Of a stretch of 6,093 bases of DNA, positions 1 through 5,366 are shown one piece after another. Source of the DNA: Actinomycetota bacterium (GTDB lineage Bacteria; Actinomycetota; Humimicrobiia; Humimicrobiales; Humimicrobiaceae); assembly GCA_028697935.1 (NCBI GenBank), contig JAQVEM010000079.1, positions 1 to 6,093 of the forward strand, read 5' to 3'. Made by a program: the position numbers and the translations under genes. Position 1 is the first letter of the stretch, and each line of letters starts with the position of its first letter. The notes beneath the pieces are model-generated. The model searched no databases and was not told the DNA's origin. It saw only the letters and a program-made list of their open reading frames with translations.

Positions 1-1
1 A

Positions 2-100
2 TTAAGAGGAAAGACAGAATTTTTAAATTTTAATTTTACCAATATTAAAAGTTTTAATAACCTGGCAGAGAGAATATTTAATTTATTAACCTGTGACTAA
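2..100 (+). CDS. Possible C-terminal tail of an upstream gene (partial, unidentified)
   Basis: This frame is open from the window edge for 32 codons and ends with TAA at 98-100. The peptide ends in LAERIFNLLTCD. The other two forward frames hit stops early (TAA at 3-5 and at 31-33). The stop lies 13 nt before the preferred cpaB start and abuts its SD, a typical within-operon spacing. An open run of this length in AT-rich DNA could still arise by chance, and the tail has no motif that identifies a family. If it is real, the cpaB gene is not the first gene of the operon. Confidence 0.4.
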   Translation, partial: LRGKTEFLNFNFTNIKSFNNLAERIFNLLTCD

Positions 101-106
101 AAGGAA
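99..106 (+). promoter_or_regulatory. Ribosome binding site deciding the cpaB start
   Basis: AAAAGGAA ends 7 nt before ATG 114. The in-frame GTG at 93 has only a distant, weak AGAG upstream, so ATG 114 is the better start. Confidence 0.6.
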
Positions 107-113
107 TAACACA

Positions 114-1085
114 ATGAGTAAGAGGTATTACCGCAAATATTTAATACTGGCAATAACAGGCTCGGTTATCATAGGACTGGCTTTTTATTTATTACTTAAC
201 AACTATCTGGATAAGAAAGAGATAATTGTTGCATCCAGAAATATTAATGCTGGTGAAAAGGTTAGTGAAGAGGATGTGGAATTTAAAGAATATTATAATA
301 ATTCATTGCCAGAAAATTATTTGACTGATAAAGAAGAATTAGCTGGAAAAGTTATTAATATTGAAAGACGAAAAGATGATTATATTTCCAGTGATATGTT
401 TAATGAAGCAAAAGCTGAGTCTGGTATTTTAGACTATCTATCAGATGGTGATGTTTTAGTAACAGTTAATGTACAATATACAGAACCTATCCTGGAAGAG
501 TTAAAGGCTGGTAATTTCATATCTATAGTGTCAACTGTATATGACAAAGATTTAATGTATGTTGATTATAGAGGCATTTCAGGCAATGGTAATGTTAATA
601 GCATTAATAACAGCATATCTTTTAATCAAGCAGGTGGACAGAATGGACAGAAAAAAGAAGACAATAAGGAAGATGATGAAAATTATTCAAGTGGTGAGGA
701 TACAGATAGTAAAAATATAAGTAGTGAAAACATAAGTAATAAGGATGCAAGTAGTGCAGATATAAATAATAGTGAGGCAAGCAGTGGAAATATGAATAGT
801 GGAAATACAAGCAGCAGGAATAATTATTTTTCAATAGAGGGTGATTATATTGATAATGTAACATTTAAATTGTCTGAAAATATAATGCTGGTTAATGGCC
901 AGGTTATAGTGAGAAATCTTGAAATAATGTATATCGAAAAAGATGTTTTGAATAATGATAAAAATAATTTTTTAGGTAATAGTGTTATTACCAGTATTTA
1001 CCTGAAATGCGATATTAAAGAAGCTCCTTTTATTGCTAAGCTGACCAAAAATGATGATTATAAAATTATAGTTGAGGACATCTAA
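114..1085 (+). CDS. cpaB: CpaB/RcpC-like Flp pilus assembly protein (SAF domain)
   Basis: This is a 323-residue envelope protein of the Tad/Flp pilus machine. ATG 114 is chosen because AAAAGGAA lies just upstream; GTG 93 would add seven residues. The sequence shows a basic N-terminus, one membrane segment at about residues 10-28, then a SAF domain at about 37-96 (starts IIVASRNINAGEKV, with LAGKVI near its end). A CpaB/RcpC-type region follows at about 105-150 (DGDVLVTVNVQYTEP). A long hydrophilic Asn/Ser/Asp-rich linker at about 165-240 contains tandem 5-residue repeats (199-238), and a last β-rich segment ends in KIIVEDI. In diderms CpaB works with the secretin and is thought to bind peptidoglycan or secretin; in monoderms its role is less clear. 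It opens the pilus block but is separated from the next gene by 44 nt. The family call is firm; the linker is unusual. Confidence 0.87.
   Translation: MSKRYYRKYLILAITGSVIIGLAFYLLLNNYLDKKEIIVASRNINAGEKVSEEDVEFKEYYNNSLPENYLTDKEELAGKVINIERRKDDYISSDMFNEAKAESGILDYLSDGDVLVTVNVQYTEPILEELKAGNFISIVSTVYDKDLMYVDYRGISGNGNVNSINNSISFNQAGGQNGQKKEDNKEDDENYSSGEDTDSKNISSENISNKDASSADINNSEASSGNMNSGNTSSRNNYFSIEGDYIDNVTFKLSENIMLVNGQVIVRNLEIMYIEKDVLNNDKNNFLGNSVITSIYLKCDIKEAPFIAKLTKNDDYKIIVEDI
708..827 (+). repeat. Degenerate 15-nt tandem repeat (pentapeptide) within cpaB
   Basis: Eight in-register 15-nt units encode SKNIS, SENIS, NKDAS, SADIN, NSEAS, SGNMN, SGNTS and SRNNY. Codons follow roughly agt-rrn-rat-ryA-agt. 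The unit length is a multiple of three, so gain or loss of a copy would keep the frame. It lies in the linker between the CpaB core and its C-terminal segment. Confidence 0.75.
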
Positions 1086-1129
1086 TTAGTATCCACTAGT
1101 TAGTATCAAGTTATTATTCTCTTTTAATT

Positions 1130-1975
1130 ATGGAAACTTTTATTAATTTAGAAAATAAAAATACTGTTATTTGCAAAAGTCCCGGCGGAGCAAAACCAGA
1201 ACATGTAACCACTAAAAATATTGAGGACCAACAGAATTGTACTAAAAAAAATGTAATTATTACAATTCTGTCCAATAAAGGTGGTGCTGGTAAGACCTCT
1301 GTTGCTGTAACTCTTGCATTATTTTTATCACAGATAGCGGGAAATAAAACACTATTAATGGAACTCGATAGCTCTCCAGGAGATTTTGGAGTTTTGTTTG
1401 ATATAGAAAAAGATAAATCCATGGAACTTGCACTCAGATTTCCTGAAAAGTATAACGAATTTACTAAAAAAATATGCAAAAATATGGATGTATTGAAGGG
1501 TATACCCGATCCTCTTCTTGCTGAGAACGTTAAAAAAGGGGCTGTCAATAACCTGATAAATTATGTTTCTATGGATTATGAATACATTATTGTAGATACA
1601 CAAACAGTTATAAATGGTCTTATTCTGGATGTTCTTAAAATTTCAAATGAAATATTTGTAATAAGTGAGTATTCTGTTGAAAGCATTGCGCGTGTTTCAA
1701 ATTTAATTGAAATTCTTATAAAGAAGTTTTTAATAGATGAGTCAAAAATTAAACTGATAGTAAATAAAAAGAAATTTATATATTTTTTTAAAGTTTTTGA
1801 TATCTCAAAAGTTATTAAAACACCTGTTTATGCTTTTATAAGATTTGATAATAAATTTAACAAAAGCAAATTCCTGTTTAATAAAGTTAATATTTTAAAT
1901 ACAAAATTTTTCAAAGATATAGGTAAAATTTCACAAATGATGTGTGAGGAAGTCAGAAGCAATGTTAAAAGATAG
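1130..1975 (+). CDS. tadZ: TadZ/CpaE-like MinD/ParA-family ATPase
   Basis: This 281-residue protein carries a deviant Walker A motif, KGGAGKTS (signature Lys50, P-loop Lys55), after a β-strand VIITILSN. A Walker A' region follows (LLMELDSSPGDFG, Asp80), then a Walker B strand YIIVDTQ (Asp156), then an ELVIS-like strand EIFVISE. These define the SIMIBI ParA/MinD fold. Position in a tad operon directly before tadA points to TadZ/CpaE, which localises the pilus machine on the membrane or at the pole. TadZ proteins usually have a receiver-like N-terminal domain of about 100-150 residues; here only about 42 polar residues precede the ATPase strand. ATG 1130 is the only plausible start: a stop lies in frame at 1097-1099, and no SD is visible before it. 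The 3' end overlaps tadA by 14 nt. A generic MinD-like role cannot be excluded. Confidence 0.83.
   Translation: METFINLENKNTVICKSPGGAKPEHVTTKNIEDQQNCTKKNVIITILSNKGGAGKTSVAVTLALFLSQIAGNKTLLMELDSSPGDFGVLFDIEKDKSMELALRFPEKYNEFTKKICKNMDVLKGIPDPLLAENVKKGAVNNLINYVSMDYEYIIVDTQTVINGLILDVLKISNEIFVISEYSVESIARVSNLIEILIKKFLIDESKIKLIVNKKKFIYFFKVFDISKVIKTPVYAFIRFDNKFNKSKFLFNKVNILNTKFFKDIGKISQMMCEEVRSNVKR
1946..1952 (+). promoter_or_regulatory. Ribosome binding site for tadA, inside the tadZ 3' end
   Basis: GAGGAAG lies 9 nt before ATG 1962 and supports that start over the in-frame GTG at 1944, which the SD would itself overlap. Because it sits in translated tadZ sequence, coupling is likely. Confidence 0.6.
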
Positions 1976-3146
1976 ACTTTATGAGGGGAAAAAGTTAGAT
2001 AGAGAAGATAGGAAAGAATTAATAGGTTCGGTTAAGGATAAAATTAAGAACATCGATTTTTTTGTAAATGATAATTCCTTAAACAGGGATTATTTTAAGG
2101 ACAAGCTGTATATGCTTTTAAAAGAAGAAATCGAGAAAAAATATGCATATTTTGATTTTGAAATTGAAGATGAATTGATAAATGAATTATTCTCAGAAGT
2201 CTTCGGATTAGGAGTGCTGGAAAGATTTATCCAGGATAAAGAAGTAACCGATATTTTTATCCAGGATGTCGAAATGGTGATAATAAGAAATGGAGTAAAA
2301 GAGTACCTTGGCAGGGTTTTCTCTAATATTGATGAGGTATATCTTATAATAGATAGAATAAAAAGTTATTCCAGTAAAACAGTTGATCAGAGGGTTCCAT
2401 TCTTAAACACAGAACTTTACGACGGGAGCAGGTGTTCAATTGTTATCCCTCCTGTTTCGGACAGAGTATATATTTCAATAAGGGTTTTTAATTGCATAGA
2501 TTTTGAATTAGATGATCTGTTAAGATTAAATATGTTCGATAGAAAATACTATGATATCTTAAAAGAATCGGTAGATAACAAGAAAAATATTCTAATTGCA
2601 GGCTCTATGGGTTCCGGGAAAACTACTCTGCTTAATACTCTGGCGAAATTAATTCCAAAAAACGAATTTATTAATATTATTCAGGATGTTCCAGAAATAA
2701 AACTCAAAGAACATCCTTATGTAAGAATGTTGTATACCAGGATAAAATCGAGAGAATACGACAATGAGATTAATCAGAGCAGGCTAATATTTGAAACATT
2801 AAGAATGAAAGCAGACAGAATTATAGTTGGCGAGGTGAGAGACTCGATGTCGGCGTACCAGATGCTGCAGGCATTAAACACGGGCCATAGAGGAAGTTTT
2901 ACAACTATTCATGCAGATTCTGCTCTTGATGCTTTTCTAAGACTGGAAACACTGGTAATGGAGTATAAAGTTAACATTAATAATCATGTTGCGAAAAAAA
3001 TGATATCAAGAGCAATTGATGTAATTTTATTTTTAGATTGTGAGAAAGATGAGAATTTAAATATATGCAACAGAAGTTTAAAAGAGTTTTTATTGGTTGA
3101 CAGTAATCTTAGCAAAAGAGGTGATTACAAATTAGAGTATCTATAA
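1962..3146 (+). CDS. tadA: TadA/CpaF pilus assembly ATPase (VirB11/GspE superfamily)
   Basis: A 395-residue cytoplasmic ATPase that powers Flp pilus assembly through TadB and TadC. An acidic and basic helical N-terminus (about 1-80) precedes the N-domain with FGLGVLERFIQDKEVTDIFI (about 81-100) and DQRVPFLNTELYDGSRCSIV (about 142-161). The ATPase core has Walker A GSMGSGKTT (214-222, Lys220), an Asp box INIIQDVPEI (Gln241, Asp242, Glu245), Walker B RIIVGEVRD (catalytic Glu291) and a His box TGHRGSFTTIHADS (His309, His317). Length is normal for CpaF. Two departures from the usual family sequence are Met for Thr in the Walker A loop (G-S-M-G-S-G-K) and Gln for the first acidic residue of the Asp box. 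The start is ATG 1962, set by GAGGAAG upstream; it overlaps tadZ by 14 nt. All catalytic residues needed for hydrolysis appear present. Confidence 0.95.
   Translation: MLKDRLYEGKKLDREDRKELIGSVKDKIKNIDFFVNDNSLNRDYFKDKLYMLLKEEIEKKYAYFDFEIEDELINELFSEVFGLGVLERFIQDKEVTDIFIQDVEMVIIRNGVKEYLGRVFSNIDEVYLIIDRIKSYSSKTVDQRVPFLNTELYDGSRCSIVIPPVSDRVYISIRVFNCIDFELDDLLRLNMFDRKYYDILKESVDNKKNILIAGSMGSGKTTLLNTLAKLIPKNEFINIIQDVPEIKLKEHPYVRMLYTRIKSREYDNEINQSRLIFETLRMKADRIIVGEVRDSMSAYQMLQALNTGHRGSFTTIHADSALDAFLRLETLVMEYKVNINNHVAKKMISRAIDVILFLDCEKDENLNICNRSLKEFLLVDSNLSKRGDYKLEYL
3118..3125 (+). promoter_or_regulatory. Strong ribosome binding site near the end of tadA, probably for tadB
   Basis: GAGGTGAT matches the anti-SD core very well. 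It is followed 5 nt later by ATT 3131, in frame with tadB, but by no ATG, GTG or TTG of that frame until TTG 3173. It suggests that tadB starts at a non-standard AUU codon. It could also be chance within the tadA codons for Arg-Gly-Asp. Confidence 0.4.
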
Positions 3147-3172
3147 TAGTTTCTATATGTATTGGACTGGGG

Positions 3173-4054
3173 TTGCTGTACATATTCAGCGCAGTAGCAA
3201 TTTTTATTATTGACAGGCAGAAAAATATTGTTAACAGAATCCTAAGAGTATCCGGTAATTCAAATTTAGTAATTAAAGATAATAAAACGCATGATTTTAT
3301 GGATAAAATTACAATCTGGATTAACAGGAACAATTTGGCTCTGGATGCAGGGGAATTTTTAATTTTAATTTCTGTATTATTTTCTCTTATTTTCTTTATA
3401 GGTTTGCTTTTTAAAATTGGTCTTATTTTTTCAATGTTGCTGCTGGTTGTAAGTATATTTATATTTTTTATTTATATTAATTTAAGAAGAAAAAGAGAGA
3501 ATGTTAAAAAAGAAGAACAACTTGAACAATTTTTATTAGATTTGACCGGCTATTTATATGGAAATCCTAATATTTTAAACTGCATACAAAAAACTCTGGA
3601 AGATGCAGAGTATCCTTTAAAAAGAGAATTTGAATTAGTATTAAATGATACCCGGAAAGGTCTGCTATTAGATGAAGCTTTAAGAAATATGATTACAAGA
3701 AATAGTAGCCCTCTTATTGAAGTAGTTCTCATCGGTCTTATTGCTGCAAATGATAAAGGAGTTGATTTGATAGAATTTCTAAAAGATCAGGTTGAGTATA
3801 TAAGAGAAAAGAAGAACATGGAAAGATATATTAAAATTTTAAGCTCCGGCCCTCGCTACACATCATATTTGATAACTTTAATACCCGTAATTTCAATAAT
3901 TGTAATTATTTTAATTAACAGGAATATTATAAATGTTTTATTTACGGGGATAGGAATTCTTATTCTTATATATGTTCTGCTCAGTAATATAGTAGGATTT
4001 TTTATAATAAATAGACTTATTAATTATTATGGGGGTAATAGAGTAATTAAATGA
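3173..4054 (+). CDS. tadB: TadB, inner-membrane platform protein of the Tad pilus (T2SSF domain)
   Basis: At least 293 residues, counted from TTG 3173, the only conventional start in the open frame. The frame is open back to 3125, and a start at ATT 3131 would add 14 residues and complete a first membrane helix that the TTG start cuts to about 13 hydrophobic residues; I think the upstream start is more likely. Counting from TTG, there are hydrophobic segments at about 2-13, 62-80, 83-102, 231-248 and 255-280. A cytoplasmic type II secretion F domain lies at about 115-225, containing QFLLDLTGYLYG, RKGLLLDEALRNM and GLIAANDKGVDLIEFL. TadB and TadC form the platform that converts TadA ATPase motion into pilin extraction. 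The 3' end overlaps tadC by four bases (ATGA). The weak T2SSF conservation typical of low-GC homologues is compensated by operon position. Confidence 0.88.
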   Translation: MLYIFSAVAIFIIDRQKNIVNRILRVSGNSNLVIKDNKTHDFMDKITIWINRNNLALDAGEFLILISVLFSLIFFIGLLFKIGLIFSMLLLVVSIFIFFIYINLRRKRENVKKEEQLEQFLLDLTGYLYGNPNILNCIQKTLEDAEYPLKREFELVLNDTRKGLLLDEALRNMITRNSSPLIEVVLIGLIAANDKGVDLIEFLKDQVEYIREKKNMERYIKILSSGPRYTSYLITLIPVISIIVIILINRNIINVLFTGIGILILIYVLLSNIVGFFIINRLINYYGGNRVIK

Positions 4055-4890
4055 ACTTAATAATTATCTTAATTGCTATTCTGATTTCAGTTTTTGTGTT
4101 TTTATTTCTTATAAATTTTAATTATAAAGATGCTCGTTTAGTTTTTGATACATTAGAGAGCCGGGCCGAAGATGCTATTAGTAGATTTAATAAGGCCGGG
4201 TCAGAAGATGATGATATAAAACTTTTGTTTGAGGAAGAGGGTAGTATTAATATTTTTGGAGTCAGAGTAAAATCCATAGAGGGTTTATTTTTATTAAGAA
4301 TTATTTCTTCAATAAGTTTCTTAATATTTTTAGTAGTGTTCGGATTTTTATGGAAAAAGAATTTAACCTATCATGCGCTTATTGGTGCTGTAATTATATA
4401 CTTTCTGCCTCCTCAAATTATAAAAAGTAAGATTATTACAAAGAGTAAAAAAATACAGAGTGAGTTACCAGATGTAATAGATATCTTATCTTCGTTAATA
4501 AAAGCCGGTTTGAATTTAGATGAAGCATTAAATTATATTTCAGAAAATTATAAATGTGAGACAGGTAAACTTTTTAAAAAAGCTCAGGTAAAAATATTTG
4601 AGGGAACCAGCAAAGCTGAAGCATATCATTCAATTGCGAAGCTCTCATTTTGTAATGATTTTAAAACTGTTATTAAAATATTAGTTCAGGCAGAAATAAT
4701 TGGTAATCCGGTCAGTGAAGTATTAAAAGATATGTCAAAAGTTATAAGAAATAATCAGAGAGATTTACTAAAAATAAGTTCTGAAAGGCTGGAAAGCAAT
4801 CTCGTCCTTATAATATTTGTTTTTATGTTTGTTCCTACAATATTTTTATTTTTATTGCCGATTATACCGCAGTTACAAATGCTTTTTTAA
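4051..4890 (+). CDS. tadC: TadC, inner-membrane platform protein of the Tad pilus (T2SSF domain)
   Basis: 279 residues, starting at ATG 4051 that shares ATGA with the tadB stop, so translational coupling is expected; only a weak AGAG lies upstream. Membrane segments are visible at about 3-22, 80-100, 106-122 and 251-272. The T2SSF domain spans about 134-262 and opens with the TadC hallmark ELPDVIDILSSLIKAGLNLD (138-157), followed by EGTSKAEAYHSIAK and QAEIIGNPVSEVLKDMS. The protein ends in a Pro-rich membrane helix (VPTIFLFLLPIIP). With TadB it makes the two-protein equivalent of the single GspF/PilC platform. It is a normal-length family member with nothing missing. The stop lies inside the loop of an inverted repeat that leads to the flp region. 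Confidence 0.92.
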   Translation: MNLIIILIAILISVFVFLFLINFNYKDARLVFDTLESRAEDAISRFNKAGSEDDDIKLLFEEEGSINIFGVRVKSIEGLFLLRIISSISFLIFLVVFGFLWKKNLTYHALIGAVIIYFLPPQIIKSKIITKSKKIQSELPDVIDILSSLIKAGLNLDEALNYISENYKCETGKLFKKAQVKIFEGTSKAEAYHSIAKLSFCNDFKTVIKILVQAEIIGNPVSEVLKDMSKVIRNNQRDLLKISSERLESNLVLIIFVFMFVPTIFLFLLPIIPQLQMLF

Positions 4891-4913
4891 TCGATAGGAT
4901 TACTCCTGCGGTA
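4865..4913 (+). repeat. Inverted repeat across the tadC stop codon
   Basis: TACCGCAG (4865-4872) and CTGCGGTA (4906-4913) are perfect 8-bp complements around a 33-nt loop that contains the tadC stop. No T-run follows, so it is not a standard intrinsic terminator. It may mark an mRNA processing or stability boundary between the machinery and the pilin. Confidence 0.45.
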
Positions 4914-4964
4914 AATGGATAGATTAAGAAACGGTAATAAATTAATTCAAAATGATTATGAAAG

Positions 4965-4970
4965 TATAAA
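4965..4970 (+). promoter_or_regulatory. Weak candidate -10 element upstream of flp
   Basis: TATAAA lies 17 nt before the flp SD, at a reasonable place for a pilin promoter. The best -35 at 17-nt spacing is the poor TTAATT (4942-4947, written from t4942). AT-rich DNA yields many such matches. Confidence 0.2.
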
Positions 4971-4986
4971 AATTTTATTATAGGAG

Positions 4987-4993
4987 AAAGGAG
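4987..4993 (+). promoter_or_regulatory. Ribosome binding site of flp
   Basis: AAAGGAG ends 10 nt before ATG 5004. A second AGGAG at 4982-4986 directly precedes it, giving a doubled SD-like tract consistent with strong translation. Confidence 0.65.
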
Positions 4994-5003
4994 AAAAGCT
5001 TCG

Positions 5004-5174
5004 ATGGGTAAATTAAGTAGATTTTTAAACAAGGTATATTGTGATTTGAAAGGTTCCACATTAATTGAAATGGCACTCTATATAGCTCTGGTTGTAATTG
5101 TCTGTATCTCAGTAGTAACAGCACTTGGTGGGAAACTTCAATCAGTTTTTCAATCAATAGTAGATAGTTTGTAA
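5004..5174 (+). CDS. flp: Flp prepilin, major Tad pilus subunit (type IVb)
   Basis: A 56-residue protein whose short length is typical for Flp. A basic 17-residue leader (MGKLSRFLNKVYCDLKG) ends in Gly17; predicted cleavage by a TadV/CpaA-type peptidase gives a mature N-terminus STLIEMALYIA with the essential Glu at +5 (Glu22). A hydrophobic helix (about 20-41) and the family-typical ending VTALGGKLQSVFQSIVDSL follow. The mature pilin would be 39 residues. The +6 residue is Met23, where Flp proteins usually have Tyr (the Glu-Tyr pair); a Tyr occurs three residues later (Tyr26). Cys13 is in the leader and Cys34 in the helix. The start has a strong SD. It sits between tadC and tadE with untranslated spacers on both sides, unlike the overlapping genes before it, which suggests separate or enhanced expression. 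The processing peptidase is not in the window. Confidence 0.93.
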   Translation: MGKLSRFLNKVYCDLKGSTLIEMALYIALVVIVCISVVTALGGKLQSVFQSIVDSL

Positions 5175-5215
5175 ATAGAGGTTTGTAATAGATGTAGCAA
5201 CTGTAATAGTAGATA
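5156..5215 (+). repeat. Short direct repeats across the flp stop codon
   Basis: AATAGTAGATA occurs at 5156-5166 (in the flp coding end) and at 5205-5215. Between them GTTTGTAAATAGAG (5167-5180) and GTTTGTAATAGATG (5181-5194) form an imperfect 14-nt tandem pair; the first copy contains the flp stop. This looks like slippage duplication of the flp 3' end; no regulatory role can be shown. Confidence 0.5.
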
Positions 5216-5223
5216 ATCTTTAA

Positions 5224-5261
5224 AGTTAGCTGGCTTCTATAACACTATCTGGTTTCTAACT
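5224..5261 (+). promoter_or_regulatory. Inverted and direct repeats in the flp-tadE spacer
   Basis: AGTTAG (5224-5229) can pair with CTAACT (5256-5261). Between and overlapping them CTGGCTTCTA (5230-5239) recurs as CTGGTTTCTA (5249-5258), nine of ten bases the same, 19 nt apart. The second arm shares bases with the following hairpin (5259-5272), so the two folds exclude each other. An operator or attenuator is conceivable. Confidence 0.3.
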
Positions 5262-5280
5262 GCAAGTGCAGTAATAATTT
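5259..5280 (+). terminator. Weak candidate intrinsic terminator after flp
   Basis: ACTGC-AAGT-GCAGT (5259-5272) forms a five-pair stem, followed by AATAATTTT. The stem is short and the T-run interrupted, so termination would be partial at best. It would separate a short flp transcript from tadE. Confidence 0.3.
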
Positions 5281-5304
5281 TGAAAAATATACACGCTTTT
5301 ATTC

Positions 5305-5313
5305 TGTTAATAT
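5305..5313 (+). promoter_or_regulatory. Candidate extended -10 promoter element before tadE
   Basis: TG-T-TAATAT resembles an extended -10 element. TTGAAA at 5280-5285 lies 22 nt away, too far for a normal -35. Transcription would start about 45 nt before the tadE ATG and include the 5320-5346 hairpin. Confidence 0.22.
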
Positions 5314-5319
5314 TATTAA

Positions 5320-5346
5320 AGATATTTTACTGATAAAGAAATATCT
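5320..5346 (+). repeat. AT-rich hairpin just before the tadE ribosome binding site
   Basis: AGATATTT (5320-5327) and AAATATCT (5339-5346) are perfect 8-bp complements with an 11-nt loop. The tadE SD (AAAAAGGA, 5349-5356) starts three bases after the stem. The stem is mostly A-T, so weak; it could modulate access to the SD or be chance. Confidence 0.3.
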
Positions 5347-5366
5347 GTAAAAAGGATATTCTGTAA

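Noticed and set aside
93..113. GTG 93 as the start of cpaB
   Set aside because: No suitable SD, overlaps the end of the upstream open frame, and ATG 114 has a well-placed AAAAGGAA.
622..864. Minus-strand open frame of 80 codons, rich in Tyr, His and Leu
   Set aside because: It is the antisense of the Ser/Asn repeat in cpaB; the odd composition is explained by the repeat, and it has no SD or family resemblance.
1114..1548. Minus-strand open frame of 144 codons opposite tadZ
   Set aside because: It lies opposite the clearly conserved Walker A region of the ATPase, shows no domain, and runs against the operon.
1355..1603. Minus-strand open frame of 82 codons within tadZ
   Set aside because: Antisense of conserved ATPase sequence, without SD or recognisable product.
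1944..1961. GTG 1944 as the start of tadA
   Set aside because: The likely SD GAGGAAG would lie inside the coding sequence; ATG 1962 is correctly spaced from it.
3109..3333. Minus-strand open frame of 74 codons at the tadA-tadB junction
   Set aside because: Antisense of hydrophobic TadB codons, which read as hydrophobic on either strand.
3550..3732. Minus-strand open frame of 60 codons within tadB
   Set aside because: Opposite the T2SSF domain; no supporting signals.
4862..5059. Minus-strand open frame of 65 codons opposite the tadC end and flp start
   Set aside because: It lies opposite the real flp gene and its SD; no family resemblance.
5175..5366. Possible gene or known riboswitch in the flp-tadE spacer
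   Set aside because: No open frame with a start and SD on either strand, and no recognisable conserved core of a c-di-GMP or other riboswitch; only short repeats and hairpins are visible.
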